Positions 39,772 through 50,321 of a DNA stretch of 64,000 nt are shown here, piece by piece. Both the position numbers and the translations under genes were made by a program. The notes below the pieces were generated by a model. That model did no database searches. It was not told the DNA's origin and saw only the letters and a program-made list of their open reading frames with translations. Source of the DNA: an uncultured Roseovarius sp. (lineage in GTDB: Bacteria; Pseudomonadota; Alphaproteobacteria; Rhodobacterales; Rhodobacteraceae); contig CANNCP010000006.1 of assembly GCA_947503145.1 (NCBI GenBank), positions 124,001 through 188,000 of the forward strand, read 5' to 3'. Each line of letters opens with the position of its first letter. Positions within the stretch are counted from its first letter, which is position 1.

Positions 39772-40031
39772 TGTTACGCCTCTTTGTCACAGTCTTAGAC
39801 CGGTGTACGCGCGGCTGTCGAGGCGCCATTGCGGGCGTCGCCTGAATGTGCCGGACGCTGTTGCAACGCCGCACTGGCTGCGCATGTGCAGATTGCCGAT
39901 GCGAAAGCGGTGGAAAGTGCCTCTGCACCCTTTCCTTGAGTGGCGTTTTGATCTTTGTTAGGGGCCAAGTCAATCAACGAGCCGCAGGCGCGACGCGGGC
40001 GCGTGGCCAACAATACCATCAAGGGAGAGTG

Positions 40032-41198
40032 ATGATGAAATTCAAACGGATTGCAGCGGCGGCCTCGGCCATCGCATTGGGGACGGCGGCGCTGGGAACG
40101 GCGGCAATGGCCGAGGCGCATATGAGCGATGTAAAGGTCGGCATGATCACGACGCTGTCAGGCGGCGGTGCCGGCCTGGGGATCGACGTGCGCGACGGGT
40201 TCCTGCTCGCGGTGAAGCTGGCCGACACCAAGCATGTTGAACTGGTCATCGAGGACGACCAGCGCAAGCCCGACATCGCCGTACAATTGGCGGACAAGTT
40301 GATTCAATCCGAAAAGGTCGATGTGCTGACCGGGATCATCTGGTCGAACCTGGCCATGGCGGTGGTGCCGTCGGCGACGGCGCAGGGCAAATTCTACCTC
40401 TCGCCCAACGCAGGCCCTTCGGCGCTGGCGGGCAAGGGGTGCCATGAGAATTACTTTAACGTTGCATGGCAGAACGACAACCTGCACGAGGCAGCGGGCG
40501 CCTACGCCAGTTCTGCCGGTTACACCAAGAGCTTTATCCTTGCCCCAAACTATCCGGCGGGCCATGACGCGCTGACCGGATATAAGCGGCAATATACCGG
40601 CGAACTGGCAGGTGAGCTGCTGACCCAACTGGGGCAAAATGACTATGCTGCCGAATTGGCACAGATCCGCGCCAGCGGGGCAGACAGCGTGTTCTTCTTT
40701 CTGCCGGGCGGCATGGGTATTTCGTTCCTCAAGCAATATGCCGACAGCGGCATCGACCTGCCCGTGGTCGGCCCGGCGTTCAGCTTTGACCAGGGCATCC
40801 TCCAGGCCGTGGGCGAGGCGGCGCTTGGAGTGGTGAACACCAGCCAATGGAACAAGGATATCGACAACGCGGCCAACAAGACCTTTGTAGAGGCATTTCA
40901 GGCCGAATACGGTCGCTTGCCGTCGCTCTATGCGTCGCAGGGATATGATACCGCCAACCTGCTGATCAGCGCCATTTCCAAGGCTGACGTCCACGACCCG
41001 GACGCGTTCCGCGCAGCGCTGAAAGAGGCTGATTTCGATTCGGTACGTGGCGATTTCGCATTCGGGTCGAACCATCACCCGATCCAGGATATCTACGTCC
41101 GCGAAGTGGTCAAGGAGGGTGACGTTTATACCAACAAGATCATTGGTGTGGCACTCGAAGATCATCAGGATGTCTATGTCGCAGACTGCAAGATGTAG
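40032..41198 (+). CDS. Branched-chain amino acid-type ABC transporter substrate-binding protein
   Basis: Signal peptide; KVGMITTLSGGGAGLGIDVRDGFLLAV; precedes a liv-type permease/ATPase operon. Confidence 0.9.
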   Translation: MMKFKRIAAAASAIALGTAALGTAAMAEAHMSDVKVGMITTLSGGGAGLGIDVRDGFLLAVKLADTKHVELVIEDDQRKPDIAVQLADKLIQSEKVDVLTGIIWSNLAMAVVPSATAQGKFYLSPNAGPSALAGKGCHENYFNVAWQNDNLHEAAGAYASSAGYTKSFILAPNYPAGHDALTGYKRQYTGELAGELLTQLGQNDYAAELAQIRASGADSVFFFLPGGMGISFLKQYADSGIDLPVVGPAFSFDQGILQAVGEAALGVVNTSQWNKDIDNAANKTFVEAFQAEYGRLPSLYASQGYDTANLLISAISKADVHDPDAFRAALKEADFDSVRGDFAFGSNHHPIQDIYVREVVKEGDVYTNKIIGVALEDHQDVYVADCKM

Positions 41199-41246
41199 GT
41201 CCAACTGCCCCGGCGGCCGCGCTGCCGGGGCCCATCAGGTTTTCCC

Positions 41247-42167
41247 ATGACATTTGTCCTATTCGCCGAACAGATGCTGAACGGTCTTCAGCTGGGGGTG
41301 ATGCTGTTTCTGATGGCGTCGGGCCTGACGCTTGTGTTCGGCGTTATGGGCCTGATCAATCTTGCCCACGGCTCGCTCTATATGGTCGGGGCTTTTGCCG
41401 CGGCGGGTGTCGCTGCGGCGACCGGATCGTTCCTGTTGGCGCTCGTGGCGGCGCTGGCGGCAGCGGCGGCGGCGGGTGCCATCGTCGAGATACTGGTCAT
41501 TCGCAGGCTTTATGCGCGCAATCATCTCGATCAGGTGTTGGCGACCTTTGCCCTGATCCTGATCTTTTCCGAGGGAACGCGGTGGATTTTCGGGTCTTTC
41601 CCGCTCTACCTCAACGTGCCGGCCTATCTGGCGGGGCCTGTGACTTTGCCGGGGGGTATTCAGTATCCGCTCTATCGGCTGACGCTGATCGGGATCGGGC
41701 TGACAATCGCCGGCGGTCTCTACCTGATGATCGCGCGCACGCGGCTGGGCATCCAGATCCGCGCAGGTGAGGCGGACCGCGAGATGATAGCCGCACTTGG
41801 TATCGATATATCAAAGCTTTACACGATAGTCTTCGCGCTTGGCGCGGCCCTTGCAGGGTTGGCGGGCGCGCTGGTGGGCACGATCCAGTCGGTGCAGGTC
41901 GGCATGGGCGAGCCGGTGCTGATCCTGGCGTTCGTGGTGATCGTGATCGGCGGTATCGGCTCGATCAAGGGGGCATTGGTCGGCGCACTGCTGGTGGGGC
42001 TGACCGATACGCTGGGCGGCGTGCTGTTGCCGCGCGCATTTGCGACATTCATGGACAATTCCGCTGCCAGCTCGACCGGATCGGCGCTGGCCTCCATGCT
42101 GATCTATCTGCTGATGGCTGCTGTCCTCTTTCTGCGGCCCAAGGGCCTCTTTGGTGGTGCCACATGA
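41247..42167 (+). CDS. Branched-chain amino acid-type ABC permease (LivH-like)
   Basis: GLQLGVMLFLMASGLTLVFGVMGLINLAHGSLYMVGAF. Confidence 0.93.
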   Translation: MTFVLFAEQMLNGLQLGVMLFLMASGLTLVFGVMGLINLAHGSLYMVGAFAAAGVAAATGSFLLALVAALAAAAAAGAIVEILVIRRLYARNHLDQVLATFALILIFSEGTRWIFGSFPLYLNVPAYLAGPVTLPGGIQYPLYRLTLIGIGLTIAGGLYLMIARTRLGIQIRAGEADREMIAALGIDISKLYTIVFALGAALAGLAGALVGTIQSVQVGMGEPVLILAFVVIVIGGIGSIKGALVGALLVGLTDTLGGVLLPRAFATFMDNSAASSTGSALASMLIYLLMAAVLFLRPKGLFGGAT

Positions 42168-43147
42168 TCACAGAGAGGTATTTCAACGCAGCTTTGCTGG
42201 GTGGGCTGGCGCTGGTTGCGTTCTGGGCCTACGGCGCGGACGAGCCGTTTACCATCACACTGGTGACCAAGGTGGCGATCCTGGCGCTTGCCGGTGTCGG
42301 GCTGAACATCGCGTTGGGGCAGGGGGGATTGATCAGCCTCGGCCACGCGGTATTCTTTGGCATCGGTGGCTATGCCATGGGCATTCTGGCCAGCCATGCG
42401 CAGAGCTATCAGCCCCTCACCCTCGGGCCATTGGTGATCGAGGGCACCAACTCGATGCCGTTGATCTGGCTCGCGGCGATGGTCGCCGCAGGGCTGGCCG
42501 CGCTGCTGATCGGGTTGGTGTCACTGCGCACCAGCGGTGTCTACTTTATCATGATCACGCTCGCCTTTGGCCAGATGTTCTATTATTTTTCAATCTCCTG
42601 GCCGGCATATGGCGGCGAGGATGGGCTGAGCATCTATGTGCGCAACAGCTTTCCGGGAGTGAACACGCTTGACCCGATCCAGTTCTTTTTCCTGTGTTTC
42701 ATGCTGCTGCTTCTGGCGCTGCTCTTTCACGCCATGCTGGTGCGGGCACCGTTCGGGCTGGCGCTGAACGCTGCGCGGCAATCACCCGAGCGGGCGCAGG
42801 CCGTGGGGCTGAATCCGTTCCGGCTGCGGCTCGCCGCGTTCGTCATTTCCGGTGTGATCACCGGGTTGGCCGGGGCTCTCTTTGCGGATCTGAACCGGTT
42901 TGTCAGCCCCACGATGTTCAGTTGGCAACTGTCGGGCGAGATCATGGTGTTCATCATTCTGGGTGGTACCGCGCGGCTGTGCGGGCCGGTGGCAGGGGCC
43001 GCGATGTTCATTGCACTAGAGCATTGGCTGGGTGGCCTCAGCGAGTACTGGCATATCTATCTGGGGCTGCTGCTGTTGGCGGTCGTCCTGTTTGCGCCCG
43101 GTGGGTTGATCGGGATCATAACGCGGCGCGGGGCGGCCCATGACTGA
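42164..43147 (+). CDS. Branched-chain amino acid-type ABC permease (LivM-like)
   Basis: ALAGVGLNIALGQGGLISLGHAVFFGIGGY. Confidence 0.93.
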   Translation: MITERYFNAALLGGLALVAFWAYGADEPFTITLVTKVAILALAGVGLNIALGQGGLISLGHAVFFGIGGYAMGILASHAQSYQPLTLGPLVIEGTNSMPLIWLAAMVAAGLAALLIGLVSLRTSGVYFIMITLAFGQMFYYFSISWPAYGGEDGLSIYVRNSFPGVNTLDPIQFFFLCFMLLLLALLFHAMLVRAPFGLALNAARQSPERAQAVGLNPFRLRLAAFVISGVITGLAGALFADLNRFVSPTMFSWQLSGEIMVFIILGGTARLCGPVAGAAMFIALEHWLGGLSEYWHIYLGLLLLAVVLFAPGGLIGIITRRGAAHD

Positions 43148-43889
43148 GCCGGTGATCGAAACGCGGGGATTGTGCAAACGCTTTGGCGCGCTAGAGGCCA
43201 GCCGCGATGTGACGCTCGACCTGCGCGCGGGCGAGATACATGCAGTGATCGGCCCGAATGGTGCAGGAAAATCAACTCTTATCAGCCAGATATGCGGTGT
43301 AGTTAAACCTGACAGCGGTCAGGTTCTGCTGTCGGGACGTGATGTGACCGGCTGGGATGTGGCGGCGCGGGCGCGGACCGGGATCGCGCGCACATTTCAG
43401 ATATCGGCGTTGGCGATGGAGGATACCGTGCTGCAAAACGCGCTGCTTGGCGTATTCGGGGCGTCGGGGTGGCGGCTGGGCCTGTTCCGGCCCGCGCTGG
43501 GGTATGCTGACCTGCGGGACCGGGCGCTGGCGGCGCTGCGGCGTACAGGTCTGGCGGAACATGCCGCGATGCGCACAGGTGATCTGTCGCACGGTCAGCG
43601 GCGCCAGTTGGAGATTGCCATCGCGCTTACCCTTGCGCCCAAGGCGTTCGTCATGGACGAGCCGATGGCAGGGCTTGGCCTCGAAGGCTCTCGCGAGATC
43701 ACGGCACTGCTGGACGGGCTGCGCGCCGAGGCCCCGGTGCTGCTGGTCGAGCATGACATGGACGCGGTTTTTGCGCTCGCTGACCGCATCAGCGTGCTGG
43801 TCTACGGGGCGATCATCGCCACAGGCACGGTGAGCGAAATCAGGGCAGATCCGGAAGTGCGCGCAGCCTATCTGGGGGACGCGGCATGA
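43140..43889 (+). CDS. ABC transporter ATP-binding protein (LivG-like)
   Basis: GPNGAGKSTLISQI; DLSHGQRRQLEIAIAL; VLLVEHDMDAVF. Confidence 0.93.
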   Translation: MTEPVIETRGLCKRFGALEASRDVTLDLRAGEIHAVIGPNGAGKSTLISQICGVVKPDSGQVLLSGRDVTGWDVAARARTGIARTFQISALAMEDTVLQNALLGVFGASGWRLGLFRPALGYADLRDRALAALRRTGLAEHAAMRTGDLSHGQRRQLEIAIALTLAPKAFVMDEPMAGLGLEGSREITALLDGLRAEAPVLLVEHDMDAVFALADRISVLVYGAIIATGTVSEIRADPEVRAAYLGDAA

Positions 43890-44572
43890 GCCTGCTGTCG
43901 CTGCAAGACGTGACCGCATCCTATGGCCCGGCACAGGCGTTGTTCGGCGTCTCGCTGGAGATTGCAGAAGGCGAAGTCCTGGCGCTGATGGGTCGGAACG
44001 GGATGGGCAAATCAACCACCGTCAAGGCGATCTGCCGGATGCTGCCCACGCGCGGCACGCTGCGCTTTGCCGGGCGCGACCTTGGCCCGCTCAGCAGCTT
44101 TCGCGCCGCACGGTTGGGGCTGGGGCTGGTGCCCGAGGGACGGCGCTGTTTCGCGCCGCTGACCGTGACCGAGAACCTCATTGCCGCCGCGCGGCCCGGC
44201 CATTGGGATATGCAGCGGATTTCACAGCTTTTCCCGCGGCTTGAAGAGCGACGTTCTCAGGTCGCTTCGACGCTTTCAGGTGGCGAGCAACAGATGCTGG
44301 CGATCGGGCGCGCGCTGATGACTAATCCACGTCTGCTGATCCTAGATGAAGCGACCGAAGGTCTGGCACCCTTGGTCCGAGCCGAGATCTGGGCGGCGCT
44401 TACGGCGCTGCGGACGCAGTCGGATATGGCAATCCTGGTGATCGACAAATCACTGGCGGAACTGCGCGTAGCGGCAGACCGCGCAGTGATCCTGGAGCGT
44501 GGCCGTGACGTCTGGCACGGAGCGATCAGCGCACTGGATGCCAAAGTTGCCGACCGGTTCCTTGGGGTGTAG
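43886..44572 (+). CDS. ABC transporter ATP-binding protein (LivF-like)
   Basis: GRNGMGKSTTVKAI; LSGGEQQMLAIGRALMTNPRLLILDEATEGLAP. Confidence 0.93.
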   Translation: MSLLSLQDVTASYGPAQALFGVSLEIAEGEVLALMGRNGMGKSTTVKAICRMLPTRGTLRFAGRDLGPLSSFRAARLGLGLVPEGRRCFAPLTVTENLIAAARPGHWDMQRISQLFPRLEERRSQVASTLSGGEQQMLAIGRALMTNPRLLILDEATEGLAPLVRAEIWAALTALRTQSDMAILVIDKSLAELRVAADRAVILERGRDVWHGAISALDAKVADRFLGV

Positions 44573-44759
44573 CGCATCCTGCGAGAGTGTCGCGCGCTAT
44601 CTGTATAACAGCGTAAGGTTCTGTTTTCAATCGAAAAGCAATTCTTGTCTTAGGTCTATTATTTACATAATACTGATTATACGAATAACGTACACCCAGA
44701 CGCGACCCGACCCCATATTTACGATTGGCCTACGATTACGTCTGGAAAAACCCATGCGT

Positions 44760-44820
44760 GCTGATGCCTGATCTGTTTGTGGTCGGCACGATATGTGCCA
44801 ACCTGGGATCAGGCATCAGC
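44760..44820. repeat. Perfect 14-bp inverted repeat with nested 5-bp stem
   Basis: GCTGATGCCTGATC (44760-44773)/GATCAGGCATCAGC (44807-44820); inner GGCAC-GATAT-GTGCC (44785-44799). Confidence 0.9.
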
Positions 44821-44853
44821 GTGTGCTCTGCGTCAAGCGAGCGCCCGATGGGA

Positions 44854-46077
44854 TCAGAAGAACGCCTGCAGACCGGTCTGCGCCCGTCCTAGGATCAGCG
44901 CATGCACGTCATGAGTGCCCTCGTAGGTGTTCACCGTCTCAAGGTTCATCATGTGGCGGATGACCTGGAATTCCTCCGAAATACCATTGCCACCATGCAT
45001 GTCGCGGGCCATGCGCGCGATATCCAGCGCCTTGCCGCAGTTGTTGCGCTTGATCAGACTGATCATCTCGGGTGCGGCATTGGCATCGTCCATCAGCCGC
45101 CCCACCCGCAACGCTGCTTGCAGGCCCAGCGTGATTTCGGTCTGCATGTTGGCCAGCTTCAGCTGGAAAAGCTGCGTTTGCGCCAGCGGCTTGCGGAACT
45201 GCTGACGGTCGAGCCCGTACTGCCGCGCGCCGTGCCAGCAGAATTCAGCGGCACCCATTACGCCCCAGGCGATGCCATAGCGCGCGCGGTTGAGGCAGCC
45301 GAACGGTCCCTTGAGGCCTTCTACATTGGGCAGCAAGGCGTCTTCGCCTACCTCGACCCCCTTCATCACGATTTCGCCGGTGACGGAGGCGCGCAAGGAT
45401 TGCTTGCCGGTGATCGTGGGCGCGCTGAGACCGGTCATGCCCTTGTCCAGAACAAAGCCGCGGATCTTGCCGTCATGGGCGTCGGACTTGGCCCAGATGA
45501 CGAAAACATCTGCGATCGGGCTGTTGGAAATCCACATTTTCGACCCGGTAATCCGATAGCCGCCGTCGATCTTTTCGGCGCGCGTCTTCATCCCGGAAGG
45601 GTCGCTGCCCGCGTCCGGTTCGGTCAGGCCAAAGCAGCCGATCAGCGTACCGGCGGCGAGGCCCGGCAGGTATTTCCGCCGCTGCTCTTCGCTGCCATAG
45701 GCGTAGATCGGGTACATCACCAGACTGGATTGCACGGACATCATCGAGCGGTATCCGCTGTCCACGCGCTCGATCTCGCGCGCGACCAGACCGTAGCCGA
45801 CATAGCCACCGCCCAGCCCACCGTATTCCTCGGGAATGGTAGTGCCCAGCAGGCCCATCTCGCCCATCTCGACAAAAAGCTCGGGTGCGACGGTCTCTTC
45901 GGCATAAGCCCTGATCACGCGCGGCTGGAGTTTTTCCTGCGCAAAGCTGCGCGCGCTTTCGGCAATCATGCGCTCGTCTTCATCGAGCTGGTCATTCAGG
46001 CGGAACGGGTCCTGCCAGTCGAAATTGCCGAGATCGGGGGCGTCTTTGGCTTTGATCCTGGGGGCGTCGAGGCTCAT
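44854..46077 (-). CDS. gcdH: Glutaryl-CoA dehydrogenase-like acyl-CoA dehydrogenase
   Basis: [72 protein letters not shown]. Confidence 0.9.
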   Translation of the reverse strand: MSLDAPRIKAKDAPDLGNFDWQDPFRLNDQLDEDERMIAESARSFAQEKLQPRVIRAYAEETVAPELFVEMGEMGLLGTTIPEEYGGLGGGYVGYGLVAREIERVDSGYRSMMSVQSSLVMYPIYAYGSEEQRRKYLPGLAAGTLIGCFGLTEPDAGSDPSGMKTRAEKIDGGYRITGSKMWISNSPIADVFVIWAKSDAHDGKIRGFVLDKGMTGLSAPTITGKQSLRASVTGEIVMKGVEVGEDALLPNVEGLKGPFGCLNRARYGIAWGVMGAAEFCWHGARQYGLDRQQFRKPLAQTQLFQLKLANMQTEITLGLQAALRVGRLMDDANAAPEMISLIKRNNCGKALDIARMARDMHGGNGISEEFQVIRHMMNLETVNTYEGTHDVHALILGRAQTGLQAFF

Positions 46078-46186
46078 GTCGGGTCCTTTCATGCGTTTAG
46101 CGCAAGACAAGTCACTTTAAGACGCTTCGCTTTGTTTGCGGAATCAGAAGCAAGGCAAAACGCAGTATGACCTGTCAATGTAGCGG

Positions 46187-46229
46187 GTGTTTCGCATTCA
46201 ATTCGTGAATTAGGTTGAACGCGAAACGC
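46187..46229. repeat. Intergenic stem-loop repeat (element F)
   Basis: GTGTTTCGCATTCAA/TTGAACGCGAAACGC, then TTTAGG, between divergent gcdH and LysR genes. Confidence 0.75.
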
Positions 46230-46306
46230 TTTAGGTTGCCCTATACCGCGCGCACAGGCAAAAGAATAGCGAGGTTTTGGCAAGCTTACATGAGGAAACC
46301 GCATAG

Positions 46307-47215
46307 ATGCCCCTGCCCCGCCGCTATCTGCCTTCCATCGCCAGCCTGCGCGCCATCGAGGCGCTCGACCGGTTGGGCAGCGCCACTGCAACGGCCGAGG
46401 CGCTGGCGCTGAGCCAGAGCGCGGTCAGCCGACAGTTGCAGACACTGGAGGAACAGCTGGGCGTGTCGCTGATCAGGCGCGAGGGGCGCAGCATGTCCCT
46501 GACGCCCCACGGTGCGGACTATGCCGCCGAAATCCGCAGCGCGCTTGGACAGATCGCGCAGGCCTCGATGAAGGCGGCGCTGAACCCGGCCGGCGGCAGC
46601 CTCAGTCTGGCGATCCTGCCCACCTTCGGGATGCGCTGGCTGGTGCCCCGTCTGCCGGACTTCGCACGTTTGCATCCCGAGGTGACGATTAACCTGTCAA
46701 CGCGGTTCAAGGCGTTCAATTTCGCTGCCGAAGGCTTTGACGCGGCGATCCATTTCGGGCAGCACGACTGGCCGGGAACGGGCGCGATCCAGTTGCACCC
46801 CGAGGCGGTCATCGCGGTCTGCGCGCCCGAGGTGATTGCCGGACATGTGCCGGGTGCCGCACGGGATCTGCTGACGCTACCGCTCTTGCATATCGAGACC
46901 CGGCCCGAAGCCTGGCCGGCCTGGTTCGCGGCGCATGGCGTCGCGGCAGAGCGGGTAGCGGGTACAGTGCATGACCAGTTTTCGACCATCATCCAGGCGG
47001 CGCTGCACGGACTTGGCGTGGCGCTCCTGCCCGACTATCTGGCAGAGCAGGATCTGGCAACCGGACGCCTGGTGGCGGCCTGGGGCGGCGTCACGGCATC
47101 GCCGGGGGCCTATTGGCTGGTGTGGCCAGAGACAAAGGCGAAGCATGCGGCATTGGTCAAGTTTCGCGATTGGATCGCGGGCCAGGTTGGCGAAGAGGAC
47201 CTGCTGCCACGTTAG
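46307..47215 (+). CDS. LysR family transcriptional regulator (GcvA/GcdR-like)
   Basis: LPSIASLRAIEALDRLGSATATAEALALSQSAVSRQLQTLEEQLGVSLIRREGR; divergent from gcdH. Confidence 0.9.
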   Translation: MPLPRRYLPSIASLRAIEALDRLGSATATAEALALSQSAVSRQLQTLEEQLGVSLIRREGRSMSLTPHGADYAAEIRSALGQIAQASMKAALNPAGGSLSLAILPTFGMRWLVPRLPDFARLHPEVTINLSTRFKAFNFAAEGFDAAIHFGQHDWPGTGAIQLHPEAVIAVCAPEVIAGHVPGAARDLLTLPLLHIETRPEAWPAWFAAHGVAAERVAGTVHDQFSTIIQAALHGLGVALLPDYLAEQDLATGRLVAAWGGVTASPGAYWLVWPETKAKHAALVKFRDWIAGQVGEEDLLPR

Positions 47216-47262
47216 AGCGTTTTGTAATGGCCCTGACCAACGGTCTGCCGCAAAATGCTCTA
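47213..47262. repeat. Intergenic inverted repeat (element G) containing both flanking stop codons
   Basis: TAGAGCGTTTTG (47213-47224)/CAAAATGCTCTA (47251-47262). Confidence 0.8.
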
Positions 47263-47805
47263 GCCGCGCAGAGGCACAGCGAGCGGAATCAGACCGGCGC
47301 GGAACCGGCGCATGTTTTCCTGATAATGCAGCGCGCTTGCCTTCAGTCCGGCAATCGCCTTGTCATCCAGTTGGCGCACTACCTTGCCCGGACTGCCCAT
47401 CACCAGGCTGCCGTCCGGGATAACCTTGCCTTCGGTGATCAGGGCCCCTGCCCCGATCAGGCAGTTGTCACCGATCGTGGCACCGTTCAGCACCGTGGCC
47501 CCCATCCCGATCAGGGAATTGGTGCCGATGGTGCAGCCATGCAGCATTGCCTTGTGCCCGATGGTGCAGCCCGCGCCGATGGTCAGCGGATAGCCCATGT
47601 CGGTGTGCATCACGGTGTTTTCCTGCACATTGCTGCCCGCTCCGATGATGATCGGTTCGTTATCGCCGCGCAGCGTCGCGCCGAACCAGACCGATGTCCC
47701 GCTCTCCAGCAGGACCTGTCCGATCAGGTTGGCATCGGGCGCCACCCAGTAGTCGCCGTCTTCGGGGGTTTGGGGTTCAAATCCGTCCAGAGCATACAGG
47801 GTCAT
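47260..47805 (-). CDS. Gamma carbonic anhydrase family protein
   Basis: Left-handed beta-helix hexapeptides; [53 protein letters not shown]. Confidence 0.92.
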   Translation of the reverse strand: MTLYALDGFEPQTPEDGDYWVAPDANLIGQVLLESGTSVWFGATLRGDNEPIIIGAGSNVQENTVMHTDMGYPLTIGAGCTIGHKAMLHGCTIGTNSLIGMGATVLNGATIGDNCLIGAGALITEGKVIPDGSLVMGSPGKVVRQLDDKAIAGLKASALHYQENMRRFRAGLIPLAVPLRG

Positions 47806-48443
47806 TTGCGGTCCTCGAATTCTCGTTGCAGGTTGCGCACATGGTGCGTCAGGCCGGGCTGCTGAATACGGCGCAGGCGCGCGGCAGAGATGATCTGTTT
47901 CAGCTGTACGGCAGCGGCGTCCAGATCGTCATTGACCAGCACATAATCATATTCGGCCCAGTGGCTGATCTCATCCCAGCTTTTCTGCATGCGCTTGGCG
48001 ATCACCTCGGCGCTGTCCTGGCCGCGTGCTTCCAGTCTGCGGTGCAGTTCGGTGATCGAAGGCGGCAGGATGAAGATCGACAGCGTGTGCTTGCCCAGGT
48101 CAGAGTTCTGGATCTGCTGCGCGCCCTGCCAGTCGATGTCAAAGAGCACGTCACGCCCGGCCTCGATCGCCGCCGCAACCGGGGCCTTGGGCGAGCCGTA
48201 GAAATTGCCGAACACATGCGCGTGTTCCAGCATCTCACCATGCGTCACGTCGTGCCGGAACGCCTCTTCGCTGCGAAAATGGTAATGTTGCCCATCCACC
48301 TCGCCCTCGCGCGGCGCGCGGGTGGTGGCAGAGACCGAAAAGCTGAGGCTCGTGTCCCATTCCAGCAATCGCCGTGACAGAGTGGACTTTCCCGCGCCCG
48401 AAGGCGATGAAAGGATGATCAGAAGGCCGCGCCGCTGGGTCAT
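47802..48443 (-). CDS. gmk: Guanylate kinase
   Basis: [33 protein letters not shown]. Confidence 0.96.
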   Translation of the reverse strand: MTQRRGLLIILSSPSGAGKSTLSRRLLEWDTSLSFSVSATTRAPREGEVDGQHYHFRSEEAFRHDVTHGEMLEHAHVFGNFYGSPKAPVAAAIEAGRDVLFDIDWQGAQQIQNSDLGKHTLSIFILPPSITELHRRLEARGQDSAEVIAKRMQKSWDEISHWAEYDYVLVNDDLDAAAVQLKQIISAARLRRIQQPGLTHHVRNLQREFEDRK

Positions 48444-48452
48444 GTCTCGTCT

Positions 48453-49343
48453 TTACTCCACATTCTGCACCTGTTCGCGCATCTGGTCGATCAGCGCCTT
48501 GAGCGCAAGGCCGATGGTGGTCAGCCCACCTGATTGTGCCTTGGAGCATAGCGTGTTGGCCTCGCGGTTGAATTCCTGCATCAGGAAATCCAGCTTGCGC
48601 CCTACGGCACCGTCCTGCGTCAGCAGATCGCGCGCGGCGGTCACATGGGTGCGCAGGCGGTCGATCTCTTCGGTCACGTCCGACTTGACCGCGATCAGCG
48701 CCAGTTCCTGCGTCAGCCGCGCCTCATCCACTCCGTCGGCATTGTCCAGCACCCGCGCCAGCGACACGCGCAGGGCAGCAGCCATCTCGTCGCGGCGGGC
48801 TTCGGCGGCCTCGATCGCGGCCTCCGTCAGCTGGGCCACTTCGTCCAGTTGGGCGGTCAGAACGGTGTGCAGTGCCTTACCTTCGGCCGCGCGCATGTTC
48901 TGAAACTCGGCCAGAACACCGTCAAAATCCTCCATCAGCGCCTTGGACAAGGCGGCGGTATCCTGTTCGGCGCTGGTTGTCTCCAGCACGCCGCGCACCG
49001 CCAGCACATCGCCGGGGCGCGCAGGTGCCAGTGACAGGCCCTGCGCCATTGCGCATGCCTCGACCTCGGCCATTGCGGCCAATACATCTTCGAGCTGCGC
49101 TGCATTCACGCGCAGCCGCCCGGTCTGTTCCTCGGCCTGAACCCGCAGCCCGAGCGAGACATTGCCGCGCGCCAGCGCCTTGGTCAGACGGGCGCGCAGC
49201 CCGGCCTCCAGCCCGTCGATCCAGTCAGGCACGCGCAGACGCAGATCCAGCCCCTTGCCATTCACACCGCGCAGCTCCCACGCCCAGCTATAGCCTTCAT
49301 GCGCGCCGCGCGCCGAGGCAAAACCGGTCATTGATATCAGCAA
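48453..49343 (-). CDS. YicC family protein
   Basis: SMTGFASARG...WELRGVNGKGLDLRLRVP; LDFLMQEFNREANTLCSKAQ. Confidence 0.95.
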   Translation of the reverse strand: MLISMTGFASARGAHEGYSWAWELRGVNGKGLDLRLRVPDWIDGLEAGLRARLTKALARGNVSLGLRVQAEEQTGRLRVNAAQLEDVLAAMAEVEACAMAQGLSLAPARPGDVLAVRGVLETTSAEQDTAALSKALMEDFDGVLAEFQNMRAAEGKALHTVLTAQLDEVAQLTEAAIEAAEARRDEMAAALRVSLARVLDNADGVDEARLTQELALIAVKSDVTEEIDRLRTHVTAARDLLTQDGAVGRKLDFLMQEFNREANTLCSKAQSGGLTTIGLALKALIDQMREQVQNVE

Positions 49344-49551
49344 GAGGAACCCTCCCAGGATAGCGAAGTCATGTCGTGCTTTGTTTCCTAAGGGGTTGCC
49401 CGTTCATAGGCAAGCACCCGCCGCACCGGGCCGCGAGTACGGCAGGTTAACCAAATGCATGGAATTTTAGGTAAAATGGTCACATTCTGTGCGATAGTTC
49501 AGGGGTGCTCGGACAGGTTGCCGGGCATTGCTGATTTGTGAGGTGAGTGAG

Positions 49552-50241
49552 ATGCGTGACGAGACCCGGAATGACGGCCCCCACGCGAATAATCTGCGCC
49601 GGGTGGTGGGACGCATGATCGGGCGCGAGGATGCACAGGCGCTGGAGGCGTTTGTCACCTACTGGCAGAGCCGTCGCGTCAATGGCCAGGTGCCGCGTCG
49701 CGCCGATATTGATCCGCGCGGGATCGAGCCGCTCTTGTCCAATGCCTTTATCGTCGATCGGATCGCGCCGGGCCTGGCACGTCTGCGGGTGGCCGGTGTG
49801 CATCTGTCGGATCTGCTGGGAATGGAGGTGCGCGGCATGCCGATCAGCGCCTTTTTCAACCCCGGCCATCGCGATACGTTGGCACAGCATCTGGTTCAGG
49901 TCTTTGACGCACCCGCGATGATGCGCCTGTCGCTCCGCTCGGAGGGAGGATACGGCACAGCCGCGCTTATCGGTACAATGGTGTTGCTGCCGCTTGCCAG
50001 CGACCTCGGCGATATATCGCGCGCCCTGGGTTGCCTGATCACCAACGGCGCGCCCCTGCGTGCGCCACGGCGGTTCGACATCACCCGCAGCCACGTCGCC
50101 CCGATCGACCTGACTGGCCCGGCAGAGATCACGGACACTGCCCATGCCGAAGGCTTTGCAGAGATGGCGGCCCCGTTCGAGCGGCAATCAGAGGCCAAAC
50201 GCCCATATCTGCGTCTGGTGCACTCACGACCGGATGAATGA
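49552..50241 (+). CDS. PAS_5-type PAS domain protein
   Basis: VTYWQSRRVNGQVPRRADIDPRGIEPLLSNAFIVDRI..RLRVAGVHLSDLLGMEVRGMPIS. Confidence 0.75.
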   Translation: MRDETRNDGPHANNLRRVVGRMIGREDAQALEAFVTYWQSRRVNGQVPRRADIDPRGIEPLLSNAFIVDRIAPGLARLRVAGVHLSDLLGMEVRGMPISAFFNPGHRDTLAQHLVQVFDAPAMMRLSLRSEGGYGTAALIGTMVLLPLASDLGDISRALGCLITNGAPLRAPRRFDITRSHVAPIDLTGPAEITDTAHAEGFAEMAAPFERQSEAKRPYLRLVHSRPDE

Positions 50242-50284
50242 CTGTGGGCAGGTCGGCCCCTGACCGGGCTATGCAGCGCAGAAA

Positions 50285-50310
50285 GGAAAAGGCCGGACTG
50301 CTGTCCGGCC
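50285..50310 (-). terminator. Intrinsic terminator for the class II DAHP synthase gene
   Basis: Minus strand GGCCGGAC-AGCA-GTCCGGCC-TTTTCC. Confidence 0.85.
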
Positions 50311-50321
50311 CTCCCGAAAAA

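Noticed and set aside
44902-46170. 422-aa plus ORF
   Set aside because: Antisense to gcdH, which has full acyl-CoA dehydrogenase motifs
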